Part shown: piece after piece, positions 54,491 through 61,611 of the stretch
How the letters are laid out: every line of letters starts with the position of its first letter
Position numbering within the stretch: the first letter of the stretch is position 1
DNA from: Metapseudomonas otitidis
Lineage (GTDB): Bacteria > Pseudomonadota > Gammaproteobacteria > Pseudomonadales > Pseudomonadaceae
Assembly: GCF_900111835.1 (NCBI RefSeq)
Contig: NZ_FOJP01000003.1
Span: forward strand, 124,001-188,000
DNA: 64,000 nt
Direction of reading: 5' to 3'
The notes under the pieces: generated by a model
Seen by the model: only the letters and a program-made list of their open reading frames with translations
The model's database searches: none
Told to the model about the DNA's origin: nothing
Made by a program: the position numbers and the translations under genes

Positions 54491-54949
54491 ATGAGCACCC
54501 GCAAACCTCACAACCGCCGCCAACGCCTGGAGCGCAACTGCCGCGCCCTGGTTCGAGCCAACCACGCCGCCGTGGTCAACATCGACCCGGCCGGCAGCCA
54601 GCACCTGGTGAACTGGAAGACGGCCAAGCTGATCCGCTCCCGCCCGATGGTCGACGCGGTGTGCGATGTCGCGCACCCCTGGTGCATCTACATCAGCGCG
54701 CTGTGCGTCGACCAGGGCGGCAACCGCTACGTCAAAAACACCGAGGTCGCCCCGCATGGCATCTACCGCGCCGAGCAGCTCACCGAGGTGATCGAGGCGC
54801 ACTACCGCGCCCACCTGGCCGGCTGCAACCCGAGGCACGTGGTGGCCTCGGGCTGGATCGCCATCCCTGACGATGTATCCCTGGAAGAGTCCCTGGCCGA
54901 CCGCATCTACGACGCCATGGGCGCCTGGCCCGTTCGCCAGGCCGCGTGA
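54491..54949 (+). CDS. Hypothetical phage protein
   Basis: A 152-residue basic protein (MSTRKPHNRRQRLERNCRAL) that probably binds nucleic acid. GGAGA lies upstream of the ATG. It contains DVAHPWCIYISALCVDQGGN and is otherwise unknown. It resumes the rightward direction after the opposing cargo gene. Confidence 0.6.
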   Translation: MSTRKPHNRRQRLERNCRALVRANHAAVVNIDPAGSQHLVNWKTAKLIRSRPMVDAVCDVAHPWCIYISALCVDQGGNRYVKNTEVAPHGIYRAEQLTEVIEAHYRAHLAGCNPRHVVASGWIAIPDDVSLEESLADRIYDAMGAWPVRQAA

Positions 54950-55002
54950 CCGGTATCCACAGAATTGGAGAGGCCGGGAACGCCGGCCGAGAGAAGTGCA
55001 CG

Positions 55003-55266
55003 ATGAACAACAACGACGAGATCCGCTACATCCGCCTGCCCGAAGTGCGCCGCCGCGTGGCCCTGGGCACCACCAAAATTTACGAGATGATCAAGGCTGG
55101 CGAATTCCCCGCCCAGGTCCAGCTCGGCGCCCGAGCTGTGGCCTGGGTCGAGAGCGACATCACCGAGTGGTGCCGCCAGCGCCTGGAGGCTGCCCGTCAG
55201 CGGAATCAGCCTCCAGCCGATCAAGATGGTCAGCCCACCACTGCATCATCTCGCGCCGCTGCGTGA
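55003..55266 (+). CDS. AlpA-family DNA-binding regulator (possible excisionase)
   Basis: An 87-residue protein with the AlpA/MerR-like winged-helix pattern: IRYIRLPEVRRRVALGTTKI, YEMIKAGEFPAQVQLGARAV and WVESDITEWCRQRL. AlpA acts on integrase genes and in excision of P4-type elements. Its last 107 bases overlap the end of the integrase gene on the other strand. Confidence 0.85.
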   Translation: MNNNDEIRYIRLPEVRRRVALGTTKIYEMIKAGEFPAQVQLGARAVAWVESDITEWCRQRLEAARQRNQPPADQDGQPTTASSRAAA

Positions 55267-56425
55267 GGTACTCCGCGTGGTTGTATGTGTCCCGGCTCTT
55301 GTTCGGATCGGCGTGCGAGAGCTGGGCCTCGATGTGGTCGCTGTTGAAGCCGTGCTCGTTGAGAGCCGTCGAGATCGTCCCACGCAGGCCGTGCCCCGTC
55401 AGGCGGCCTTTGAACCCCATGCGCTTGATCGCACCGTTAAGTGTGTTCTCGCTGATCATCTGCCGGGGGTCGTTCCGCCCCGGCAGTACGTATGGGAACC
55501 TGGCCGACACTGGCCGGATCTCCCGCAGCGCCTCGATGGCCTGCCTAGATAGCGGCACCAGGTACGGGGGGATTTCATCCCCCTCGGTCCTGACACGACT
55601 GCGCAACTGCTTGACCCCCTCCGCCGGTACCCGCCAGATACCTTCCTCCAAGTCGAACTGATCCCAGCTCGCCCGTCGCAACTCGATGGTCCGCACACCG
55701 GTCAGCAACAGCAGGCGGACCCCTACCCGCGTAGCGATTGACCCCCTGTAACAACGCAAGGCACGAACCAGATCCGGCAACCCATCCTCCCGGAGGATCG
55801 GGTTATGCCGCACAGGCGGCTGCGGTACCGCGACAATGTCTAGGTCGCTGGCGGGGTTCTGGTCGACGATGCCCTCAGCCATGGCGAAGCGGAAAATCTG
55901 GTTGAGCCAGGTCCGGCACTTCTCGGCCACGTTCAATGCGCCCCGCGTTTCCACACGCCGGACAGCGCTCAGCACATCAGCGCGGGTTATCTCCCTCATC
56001 TGCAGGCGCCCCAGAACAGGAATCAAGTCCTTTTCCAGGTACCGGAGAGACTGGGCTCGACTTCCCTTGCGGCCGTCGGTCAACCGAGGAGCGCGAAACT
56101 CCCACCAGCGCTTGGCGACGACCTCGAATGTGTTGGCGGCCGCCCCGGCTTTCGCGTTGAGCTGCTCGCGACGATGCTGCCGGGGGTCCACACCCCGGGC
56201 AACCAGGGCCCGGAACTCGTCCCGCTTCTCCCGCGCATCGCGCAGGGACACCTCGGGATAGGTGCCGAGGCTGATCCGCGCTTGCTTACCCAACCAGGAA
56301 AAACGAAACGCCCAGTACTTACTGGCGCGCGGAGGCACGACCAGGGCGAGCCCCTGGCCGTCAGATAGGGTGAATTCTTTCTCGGCCGGCTTGGCCTGAC
56401 GTACCGCTGTGTCCGTGAGCGCCAT
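55160..56425 (-). CDS. Tyrosine integrase (P4 type)
   Basis: Catalyses integration and excision at the tRNA-Leu site. The 421-residue protein has the P4-type N-terminal arm-binding domain (MALTDTAVRQAKPAEKEFTL), then a core-binding domain and the catalytic residues Arg245 (LTGVRTIELR), His345/Arg348 (GHGLRGT), His371 (LSHADP) and Tyr381 (YNHAEYL). It starts about 160 bases from the attachment site and is read in the same direction as the tRNAs. Confidence 0.95.
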   Translation of the reverse strand: MALTDTAVRQAKPAEKEFTLSDGQGLALVVPPRASKYWAFRFSWLGKQARISLGTYPEVSLRDAREKRDEFRALVARGVDPRQHRREQLNAKAGAAANTFEVVAKRWWEFRAPRLTDGRKGSRAQSLRYLEKDLIPVLGRLQMREITRADVLSAVRRVETRGALNVAEKCRTWLNQIFRFAMAEGIVDQNPASDLDIVAVPQPPVRHNPILREDGLPDLVRALRCYRGSIATRVGVRLLLLTGVRTIELRRASWDQFDLEEGIWRVPAEGVKQLRSRVRTEGDEIPPYLVPLSRQAIEALREIRPVSARFPYVLPGRNDPRQMISENTLNGAIKRMGFKGRLTGHGLRGTISTALNEHGFNSDHIEAQLSHADPNKSRDTYNHAEYLTQRREMMQWWADHLDRLEADSADGQPPGAGGTTR

Positions 56426-56476
56426 CTAGTACAGAATCCCAAACGCCGAATTCGGCTGTACCGGATACTGTACTAA
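56426..56476. promoter_or_regulatory. Right prophage end: candidate integrase arm sites
   Basis: CTAGTACAG (56426-56434, inverted), CTGTACCGG (56456-56464) and CTGTACTAA (56468-56476) resemble the TGTACTAAC pair at the left end. They sit between the integrase start and the attachment core. Confidence 0.55.
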
Positions 56477-56587
56477 AAAATCACGGCTGCTAACGAAAAC
56501 ACGCGGAAGAGTGCGAAACCTAATTCGCTGGATGCCCCTAGAACTGCGGGGCTTTGGGGACGGTAGCGGAGGCTACCGGATTAGAAG

Positions 56588-56602
56588 ATGGTGCGGACGG
56601 AG
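56588..56602. other. Prophage attachment site, right copy (inside tRNA-Leu)
   Basis: ATGGTGCGGACGGAG overlaps the 3' acceptor end and CCA of tRNA-Leu, so the tRNA stays intact. Confidence 0.88.
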
Positions 56603-56673
56603 AGACTCGAACTCTCACACCTTGCGGCGCCAGAACCTAAATCTGGTGTGTCTACCAATTTCACCACGTCCGC
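56589..56673 (-). tRNA. tRNA-Leu (anticodon TAG)
   Basis: 85 nt, class II, with encoded CCA. The acceptor stem GCGGACG pairs with CGTCCGC; the anticodon loop TTTAGGT sits on stem CCAGA/TCTGG; the long variable arm and TTCGAGT are present. The 3' 14 bases lie inside the phage attachment core. Confidence 0.96.
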
Positions 56674-56728
56674 TTTCGACGCTGGAAACAAAAACGCCAG
56701 GCACTTGGCCTGGCGTCTTCGCAGAATA

Positions 56729-56805
56729 TGGGGTGGACGATGGGAATCGAACCCACGACACCAGGAGCCACAATCCTGTGCTCTACCAACTGAGCTACGC
56801 CCACC
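56729..56805 (-). tRNA. tRNA-His (anticodon GTG)
   Basis: 77 nt including the extra 5' G(-1) paired with C73 and an encoded CCA. Anticodon loop TTGTGGC on stem CAGGA/TCCTG. Confidence 0.96.
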
Positions 56806-56838
56806 ATATTTCACTTTGCTTGTGCCAAGACTGCCAAA

Positions 56839-56915
56839 TGGCACGCCCGGCAGGACTCGAACCTGCGACCATCCGCTTAGAAGGCGGATGCTCTATCCAG
56901 CTGAGCTACGGGCGC
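56839..56915 (-). tRNA. tRNA-Arg (anticodon TCT)
   Basis: 77 nt with encoded CCA. Acceptor stem GCGCCCG pairs with CGGGCGT through one wobble pair. Anticodon loop CTTCTAA reads AGA. Confidence 0.96.
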
Positions 56916-57029
56916 TCGATCATCTACCGGAGCAGACTCTTCGAAGCTTTCGGCTTCAGCAGAAGCCTTGAGACTTCTACGTTTGCCGTCTTACCCAGCT
57001 AGTGGCTGTGCTCGACAAGCGGGGCGCAT

Positions 57030-57056
57030 GTTATAGCTGCCCCCACTACCCGTCAA
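57030..57056 (-). promoter_or_regulatory. Promoter of the tRNA operon
   Basis: Minus-strand TTGACG (57056-57051), a 15-base spacer and TATAAC (57035-57030), followed by a GC-rich ATGCGCCCCGC discriminator typical of stringently controlled stable-RNA promoters. The spacer is slightly short. The divergent folD lies on the other side; the 130 bases up to its start contain an AT-rich tract but no gene. Confidence 0.65.
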
Positions 57057-57188
57057 CAAAAAAATGAAAAAAATTTAGAAAGATAAAGGGGTTACGGGAA
57101 AATGCCCGGCAGCCGCCTTTGCCCCGCAGGCACGCCATGCGAGAATACGCCCCCTTTTTCGCTCCTTCCTAATGGTTAATCACGCGTC

Positions 57189-58043
57189 ATGACCGCACAA
57201 CTGATCGACGGCAAAACGATCGCCGCCCGCCTCCGCCAGCAGATAGCCCAGCGAGTAGCTGAACGCCGCCAGCAAGGACTGCGCATTCCCGGCCTGGCCG
57301 TGATCCTGGTGGGCAGCGATCCCGCCTCGCAAGTCTATGTCGCGCACAAGCGCAAGGACTGCGAGGAAGTCGGTTTTATTTCCCAGGCCCATGACCTGCC
57401 CGCCAGCACCCGCCAGGACGAACTGCTCGCCCTGATCGACCGCCTGAACCAGGACCCGGCCATCGACGGCATCCTGGTCCAGCTGCCCCTGCCCGCGCAC
57501 CTCGACGCCTCCCTGCTGCTGGAGCGCATCAGCCCGGACAAGGACGTGGACGGCTTCCACCCCTACAACATCGGCCGCCTCGCCCAGCGCATCCCGCTGC
57601 TGCGCCCCTGCACCCCGAAGGGCATCATGACCCTCCTTGAAAGCACCGGCGCAGACCTCTATGGCATGGACGCAGTGGTCGTCGGCGCCTCCAACATCGT
57701 CGGCCGCCCCATGGCCCTCGAACTGCTGCTCGCCGGTTGCACCGTCACCGTCACCCACCGCTTCACCAAGGACCTCGCCGGCCACGTTGGCCGTGCCGAC
57801 CTGGTGGTGGTCGCCGCCGGCAAACCCGGCCTGGTGAAAGGTGAATGGATCAAGGAAGGCGCCATCGTCATCGACGTCGGCATCAACCGCCAGGAAGACG
57901 GCAAGCTGGTCGGCGACGTCGAGTACGAGCCCGCTCTGCAGCGCGCCAGTTGGATCACCCCGGTTCCCGGTGGCGTCGGCCCCATGACCCGAGCCTGCCT
58001 GCTGGAGAACACCCTGCACGCCGCCGAGCACCTGCACGACTGA
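57189..58043 (+). CDS. folD: Bifunctional methylene-THF dehydrogenase / methenyl-THF cyclohydrolase FolD
   Basis: Converts 5,10-methylene-THF to 10-formyl-THF in one-carbon metabolism using NADP. The 284-residue protein shows the catalytic Tyr-Lys pair in [35 protein letters not shown], the NADP-binding [13 protein letters not shown] and the ending [11 protein letters not shown]. It is full length and ends at a hairpin terminator. Confidence 0.97.
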   Translation: MTAQLIDGKTIAARLRQQIAQRVAERRQQGLRIPGLAVILVGSDPASQVYVAHKRKDCEEVGFISQAHDLPASTRQDELLALIDRLNQDPAIDGILVQLPLPAHLDASLLLERISPDKDVDGFHPYNIGRLAQRIPLLRPCTPKGIMTLLESTGADLYGMDAVVVGASNIVGRPMALELLLAGCTVTVTHRFTKDLAGHVGRADLVVVAAGKPGLVKGEWIKEGAIVIDVGINRQEDGKLVGDVEYEPALQRASWITPVPGGVGPMTRACLLENTLHAAEHLHD

Positions 58044-58060
58044 CGCGAGCGCAAGGCACC

Positions 58061-58092
58061 GAACGGCACCCCAGGGTGCCGTTCTTCGTTTG
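58061..58092 (+). terminator. Rho-independent terminator of folD
   Basis: AACGGCACC (58062-58070), loop CCAG, GGTGCCGTT (58075-58083), then CTTCGTTT. Confidence 0.85.
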
Positions 58093-58191
58093 GTCATGCA
58101 GAAAGCTGACGAACGTCATTCCCCAACCCCCTCCCGGCCTGCTAAAACGGAACCCGTACCGCTCCACCGCACCACCGAGGCCATCCACGCC

Positions 58192-58848
58192 ATGCCCGGC
58201 CGCCCCGACGCCCCGCCAGCCCCCTACCCGCCCCAGCTCGAACAGCCGGTTCACCTAACCGCCGGCGAACTCCAGGCCTCCCTCGACGCCACCATGGCCC
58301 AGCACAAGGGCGGCCCCGTCTGGCTGTTCGCCTACGGCTCGCTCATCTGGCGCCCGGAATGCCCTGCCGTCGAACGCAGCCGCGCCCGCATCCACGGCTA
58401 CCACCGCGGCCTCTACCTGTGGTCGCAGATCCACCGGGGCACCCCCGACGCCCCCGGCCTCGTGCTCGGACTCGACCGTGGCGGTTCCTGCTCCGGCTTC
58501 GCCTACCGCCTGCCCGACGAACACCTCGAGCGCCATCTGCTCGCACTCTGGCAGCGGGAGATGCCCGACGCCGCCTACCAGCCGCGCTGGCTGGACTGCC
58601 GCCTCGAAGACGGCCGGCGCGTCCAGGCCCTCAGCTTCGTCCTGCGGCGCAACTTCGCCTGCTACGCCGGCGCCCTGCCGGATCACGTCCTCACCCACGT
58701 CTTCGCCCGTGCCTGCGGCCATTACGGCACCACGCGCGACTACGTCGAGCAGACCGTCAACAGCCTGCGCGCCCACGCCATGCCCGACCGCCGCCTGGAG
58801 TCCGCCCTCCTGCGCTGCAGCAAACAACCCCATCTCGATCTCGACTGA
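58192..58848 (+). CDS. ChaC-like gamma-glutamylcyclotransferase
   Basis: ChaC enzymes break glutathione to 5-oxoproline and Cys-Gly. From ATG 58192 the product has 218 residues. It has the family's substrate-binding start VWLFAYGSLIWRPE, then SRARIHGYHRGLYLWSQIHR, GLVLGLDRGGSCSGFAYRL, and the end YVEQTVNSLRAHAMPD. Upstream in-frame starts up to 58090 are possible but follow the folD terminator too closely. Confidence 0.85.
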   Translation: MPGRPDAPPAPYPPQLEQPVHLTAGELQASLDATMAQHKGGPVWLFAYGSLIWRPECPAVERSRARIHGYHRGLYLWSQIHRGTPDAPGLVLGLDRGGSCSGFAYRLPDEHLERHLLALWQREMPDAAYQPRWLDCRLEDGRRVQALSFVLRRNFACYAGALPDHVLTHVFARACGHYGTTRDYVEQTVNSLRAHAMPDRRLESALLRCSKQPHLDLD

Positions 58849-58850
58849 CC

Positions 58851-58878
58851 ATCGCTATACATAAAAATATATAGCGAT
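58851..58878. promoter_or_regulatory. ModE-box-like palindrome 1
   Basis: ATCGCTATACA, six bases, TATATAGCGAT. The arms match each other in 10 of 11 positions and resemble the published ModE consensus ATCGCTATATA-N6/7-TATATAACGAT. It starts three bases after the ChaC-like stop. Confidence 0.65.
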
Positions 58879-58966
58879 TGACGAAGCGCTCGGATAACCT
58901 GCGCCAGCCTGACCCAACGCCGGCAAGAGACGCCCACGCGAATGCCCGATGCGTCCCGTCACGCCT

Positions 58967-58994
58967 ATCGCTATATAAAAAAATACACAGCGAG
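58967..58994. promoter_or_regulatory. ModE-box-like palindrome 2
   Basis: ATCGCTATATA, six A, TACACAGCGAG. The left arm equals the ModE consensus arm, the right arm matches it in 8 of 11. It ends five bases before the receptor ATG, so bound protein would block the promoter or ribosome site. The 88 bases between the two boxes hold no gene. Confidence 0.65.
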
Positions 58995-58999
58995 CAACC

Positions 59000-60976
59000 A
59001 TGAACCTTCTCACCACACGCCTCCCCCTCCTGGCCCTGGGTGCCCTCGGCGCCGTCTTCCCCCCACAGCCGGCCACCGCCGCCAGCCAGGTCTTCAGCCT
59101 GGGCGAACTGCTGATCAGCGCCCCCTCCAGCCAGGCCAGCGACTTCGGCGACCAGGTCGCCTCCTCGGTCGACGCCCGCGACATGCAGCGCTTCGAGCGC
59201 CACACCGTCACCGACGCCCTCAACCTGCTGAGCGGCATCAGCACCAGCACCAACGCCCGCAACGAAGGCACCATCAGCCTGCGTGGCTTCGACGCCCGCC
59301 AGGTGCCGATCTTCGTCGACGGCATCCCCGTGTACGTCCCCTACGACGGCTACGTCGACCTCGACCGCTTCACCACCAGCGACCTCGCCGCCATCCAGGT
59401 CGCCAAGGGCATGAGCTCCACCCTCTACGGCCCGAACACCCTTGGCGGCGCCATCAACCTCATCACCCGCCGCCCCGACAGCGCCTTCGAAGGCGACGTC
59501 AGCCTCGGCACCGGCACCGGCGGCCTGCAGCGCAAGAGCGTCAACCTCGGCACCAACCAGGGCAGCTGGTATCTCCAGGCCTCCGCCTCCCAGCACGAAG
59601 CCGACTACTACCGGCTCTCCGACGACTTCCACAGCACCGTCCGGGAGAACGGCCACCACCGCGAGAACAGCGATTACGACGACCGCAAGCAGTCCCTGAA
59701 GATCGGCCTCACCCCCAACGAAACCGACGAATACGCACTCGGCTACGTCCGCCAGGACGGCCAGAAAGGCCAGCCCCCCAGCACCGACCCCAGCGCCACC
59801 CAGCGTTACTGGCGCTGGCCCTACTGGGACAAGGAGAGCTACTACTTCATCGGCAACCACGCCCTCAGCGACTACGAGACCCTGCGCCTGCGCGCCTACG
59901 CCGACCACTACACCAACGGCCTCGACGGCTACACCAACGCCACCTACAGCCGCCTCGCCACCAGCGGCAACAACCCCCAGTCACTCTCCAGCACAGGCAG
60001 CAGCAACTACGACGACCACGTCATGGGCGGCTCCCTGCAACTGCAGACCGAACGCCTCGACGCCCACCAGATCAAGCTGCAGTACGCCTACAAGCAGGAC
60101 CGCCACGAAGAGGACGACGGCCAGCGCACCACCAAGCGCCTGGAAGACCGGCTCACCTCCGTCGCCGTCGAGGACTACATCCGCCTCGAAGAACGCTGGC
60201 ACCTGGCCCTCGGCGCCAGCCGCGACACCCTCACCCCGGTGGACGCCGACACCTACGCCCGGCCCGACACCCAACACGCCAACAACTGGCAGACCGCCCT
60301 GTACTTCGATCCCACGCCGGACCACCGCCTCTACGCCAGCATCGCCCGCAAGAGCCGCCTGCCCACCCTCAAGGACCGCTACTCCCTGCGCTTCGGCACC
60401 TTCATCGAAAACCCCGGCCTCGCCCCCGAGCACGCCACCCACTACGAGCTCGGCTACCAGGGCCAGCCCTGGGCCGGCGCGCACCTGGAGGCCGCCGTCT
60501 TCCGCAGCGACATCGACGACCTCATCCAGCGCGTCCGCAACGTCCAGCCCGGCCGCGACCAGATGCAGAACATCAACGAAGCCCGCCACCGCGGCGCCGA
60601 ACTGAGCCTCAAGCAGCGCATCGGCGAAGGCCTGGAGACCGGCTTCGCCTACACCTACCTCGAACGGCGCAACCTCAGCTCCCGCACCCGCCTCACCGAC
60701 ACCCCGCGCAACAAGCTCAACACCTGGGTCGACTACGCCCCCATCGAGCGCCTGCACCTCATCGCCTTCATCGAGCACGCCGACCAGCGCTGGTCCTCCG
60801 ACACCGCCCAGGTCTCGCCCTTCACCCGCATCGACCTCAAGGCCAGCCTCGACCTCACCCACGGCGTCAGCGTCGAAGCGGGCGTCAACAACCTCAGCGA
60901 CGAGGACTACGAACTGTCCGACGGCTACCCCGAGCCCGGCCGGCAGTACTTCACCAACCTGCGCTACGAGTTCTGA
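59000..60976 (+). CDS. TonB-dependent outer-membrane receptor
   Basis: Energised outer-membrane channel for a scarce ligand. The 658-residue protein has a signal peptide (about 1-28), a plug domain (SLRGFDARQVPIFVDGIPVY, then GMSSTLYGPNTLGGAINLIT), and a 22-strand-type barrel ending in the aromatic terminus YEF. The ligand is not visible in sequence. The two ModE-like palindromes and the downstream Moco-fold gene suggest molybdate or a molybdate chelate. Initiation at ATG 59000; the SD is weak and overlapped by box 2. It is followed by its partner gene two bases later. Confidence 0.9.
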   Translation: MNLLTTRLPLLALGALGAVFPPQPATAASQVFSLGELLISAPSSQASDFGDQVASSVDARDMQRFERHTVTDALNLLSGISTSTNARNEGTISLRGFDARQVPIFVDGIPVYVPYDGYVDLDRFTTSDLAAIQVAKGMSSTLYGPNTLGGAINLITRRPDSAFEGDVSLGTGTGGLQRKSVNLGTNQGSWYLQASASQHEADYYRLSDDFHSTVRENGHHRENSDYDDRKQSLKIGLTPNETDEYALGYVRQDGQKGQPPSTDPSATQRYWRWPYWDKESYYFIGNHALSDYETLRLRAYADHYTNGLDGYTNATYSRLATSGNNPQSLSSTGSSNYDDHVMGGSLQLQTERLDAHQIKLQYAYKQDRHEEDDGQRTTKRLEDRLTSVAVEDYIRLEERWHLALGASRDTLTPVDADTYARPDTQHANNWQTALYFDPTPDHRLYASIARKSRLPTLKDRYSLRFGTFIENPGLAPEHATHYELGYQGQPWAGAHLEAAVFRSDIDDLIQRVRNVQPGRDQMQNINEARHRGAELSLKQRIGEGLETGFAYTYLERRNLSSRTRLTDTPRNKLNTWVDYAPIERLHLIAFIEHADQRWSSDTAQVSPFTRIDLKASLDLTHGVSVEAGVNNLSDEDYELSDGYPEPGRQYFTNLRYEF

Positions 60977-60978
60977 CC

Positions 60979-61521
60979 ATGACCCACCGACCGCTCCTGC
61001 CCCTCACCCTCGGCCTGCTGCTCACCCCAGCCCTGCACGCTGCCGCGTTCGTCCCGGACGACCCGTCCACCTACGTCACCGACACCCTGCAGGTCACCGG
61101 CGAGGTGCAGCACGCCCTCACCCTCGACGTCGACGCCCTGCGCACGCTCCCCGCCCACGACTACGTCGACGTCGCCAAGGCCTGTGGCGGTGATGTCGCC
61201 AACGCCGAATACAAAGGCTACCGAGGCGCCCTACTGCGCGACGTGGTGCAACGGGCCGCCCTCGCCGGCGATGACCCCAAGGCCTGGAAACGCGCCTACC
61301 TCGTCGCCCACGCCAGCGACGCCTACATCGCCCTGTTCAGCTGGAACGAGCTGCTCAACACCTCGGTCGGCGACGGTGTCCTGGTGGTGTACGCCCAGCA
61401 CGGCCAGCCCCTGCCGCCCGAGGTCGGCCACATCGCCCTGGTCTCCGGCTGCGACCGCCACCCCGGCCCGCGCCACGTCAAATGGCTCAAGGCCATCGAA
61501 GTGAAGACCGTCCCGCTCTGA
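60979..61521 (+). CDS. Periplasmic molybdopterin-oxidoreductase-fold protein
   Basis: A 180-residue exported protein (signal peptide about 1-22, PLTLGLLLTPALHAA). The mature part resembles the Moco-binding domain of the sulfite oxidase/YedY family: TGEVQHALTLDVDALRTLPA, a Cys in VAKACGGDVAN at the position of the Mo-ligand Cys, YKGYRGALLRDVVQRA, and the C-terminal RHVKWLKAIEVKTV. It lacks the rest of a full oxidoreductase. It is translationally linked to the receptor. It may bind molybdenum cofactor or the imported metal species. Confidence 0.8.
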   Translation: MTHRPLLPLTLGLLLTPALHAAAFVPDDPSTYVTDTLQVTGEVQHALTLDVDALRTLPAHDYVDVAKACGGDVANAEYKGYRGALLRDVVQRAALAGDDPKAWKRAYLVAHASDAYIALFSWNELLNTSVGDGVLVVYAQHGQPLPPEVGHIALVSGCDRHPGPRHVKWLKAIEVKTVPL

Positions 61522-61574
61522 TCCCCGAAGGGCTCGATGGAGGCCGCCCCACAGCCACGCCTCCATCCCTTTTC

Positions 61575-61602
61575 AGGCCGTCCTCGCGACGGCCTCTTTT
61601 TG
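61575..61602 (+). terminator. Rho-independent terminator of the receptor operon
   Basis: AGGCCGTC, loop CTCGC, GACGGCCT followed by CTTTTTG. A second stem GATGGAGGC / GCCTCCATC with CCTTTT precedes it. Confidence 0.87.
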
Positions 61603-61611
61603 CCTCCCCCA

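Larger units (their letters stand above)
12092..56602. mobile_element. Complete lambda-like siphophage prophage integrated at tRNA-Leu(TAG)
   Basis: A 15-bp direct repeat (ATGGTGCGGACGGAG) occurs at 12092-12106 and 56588-56602; the right copy covers the CCA end of tRNA-Leu. Between them are a tyrosine integrase next to the tRNA, an AlpA-like regulator, a cI/cro switch, early and replication genes, lambda-type head genes, tail genes with a full-length tape measure, and lysis genes. No structural gene looks broken. The repeat spacing predicts an excised circle of 44,496 bp. The cargo genes differ in composition or orientation from the phage operons. Confidence 0.95.

Noticed and set aside
58942-60978. 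Plus-strand frame running through the TonB receptor into the Moco-fold gene
   Set aside because: The part opposite the receptor is a low-complexity Arg/Pro frame; the real gene begins at the ATG 60979 with a signal peptide.
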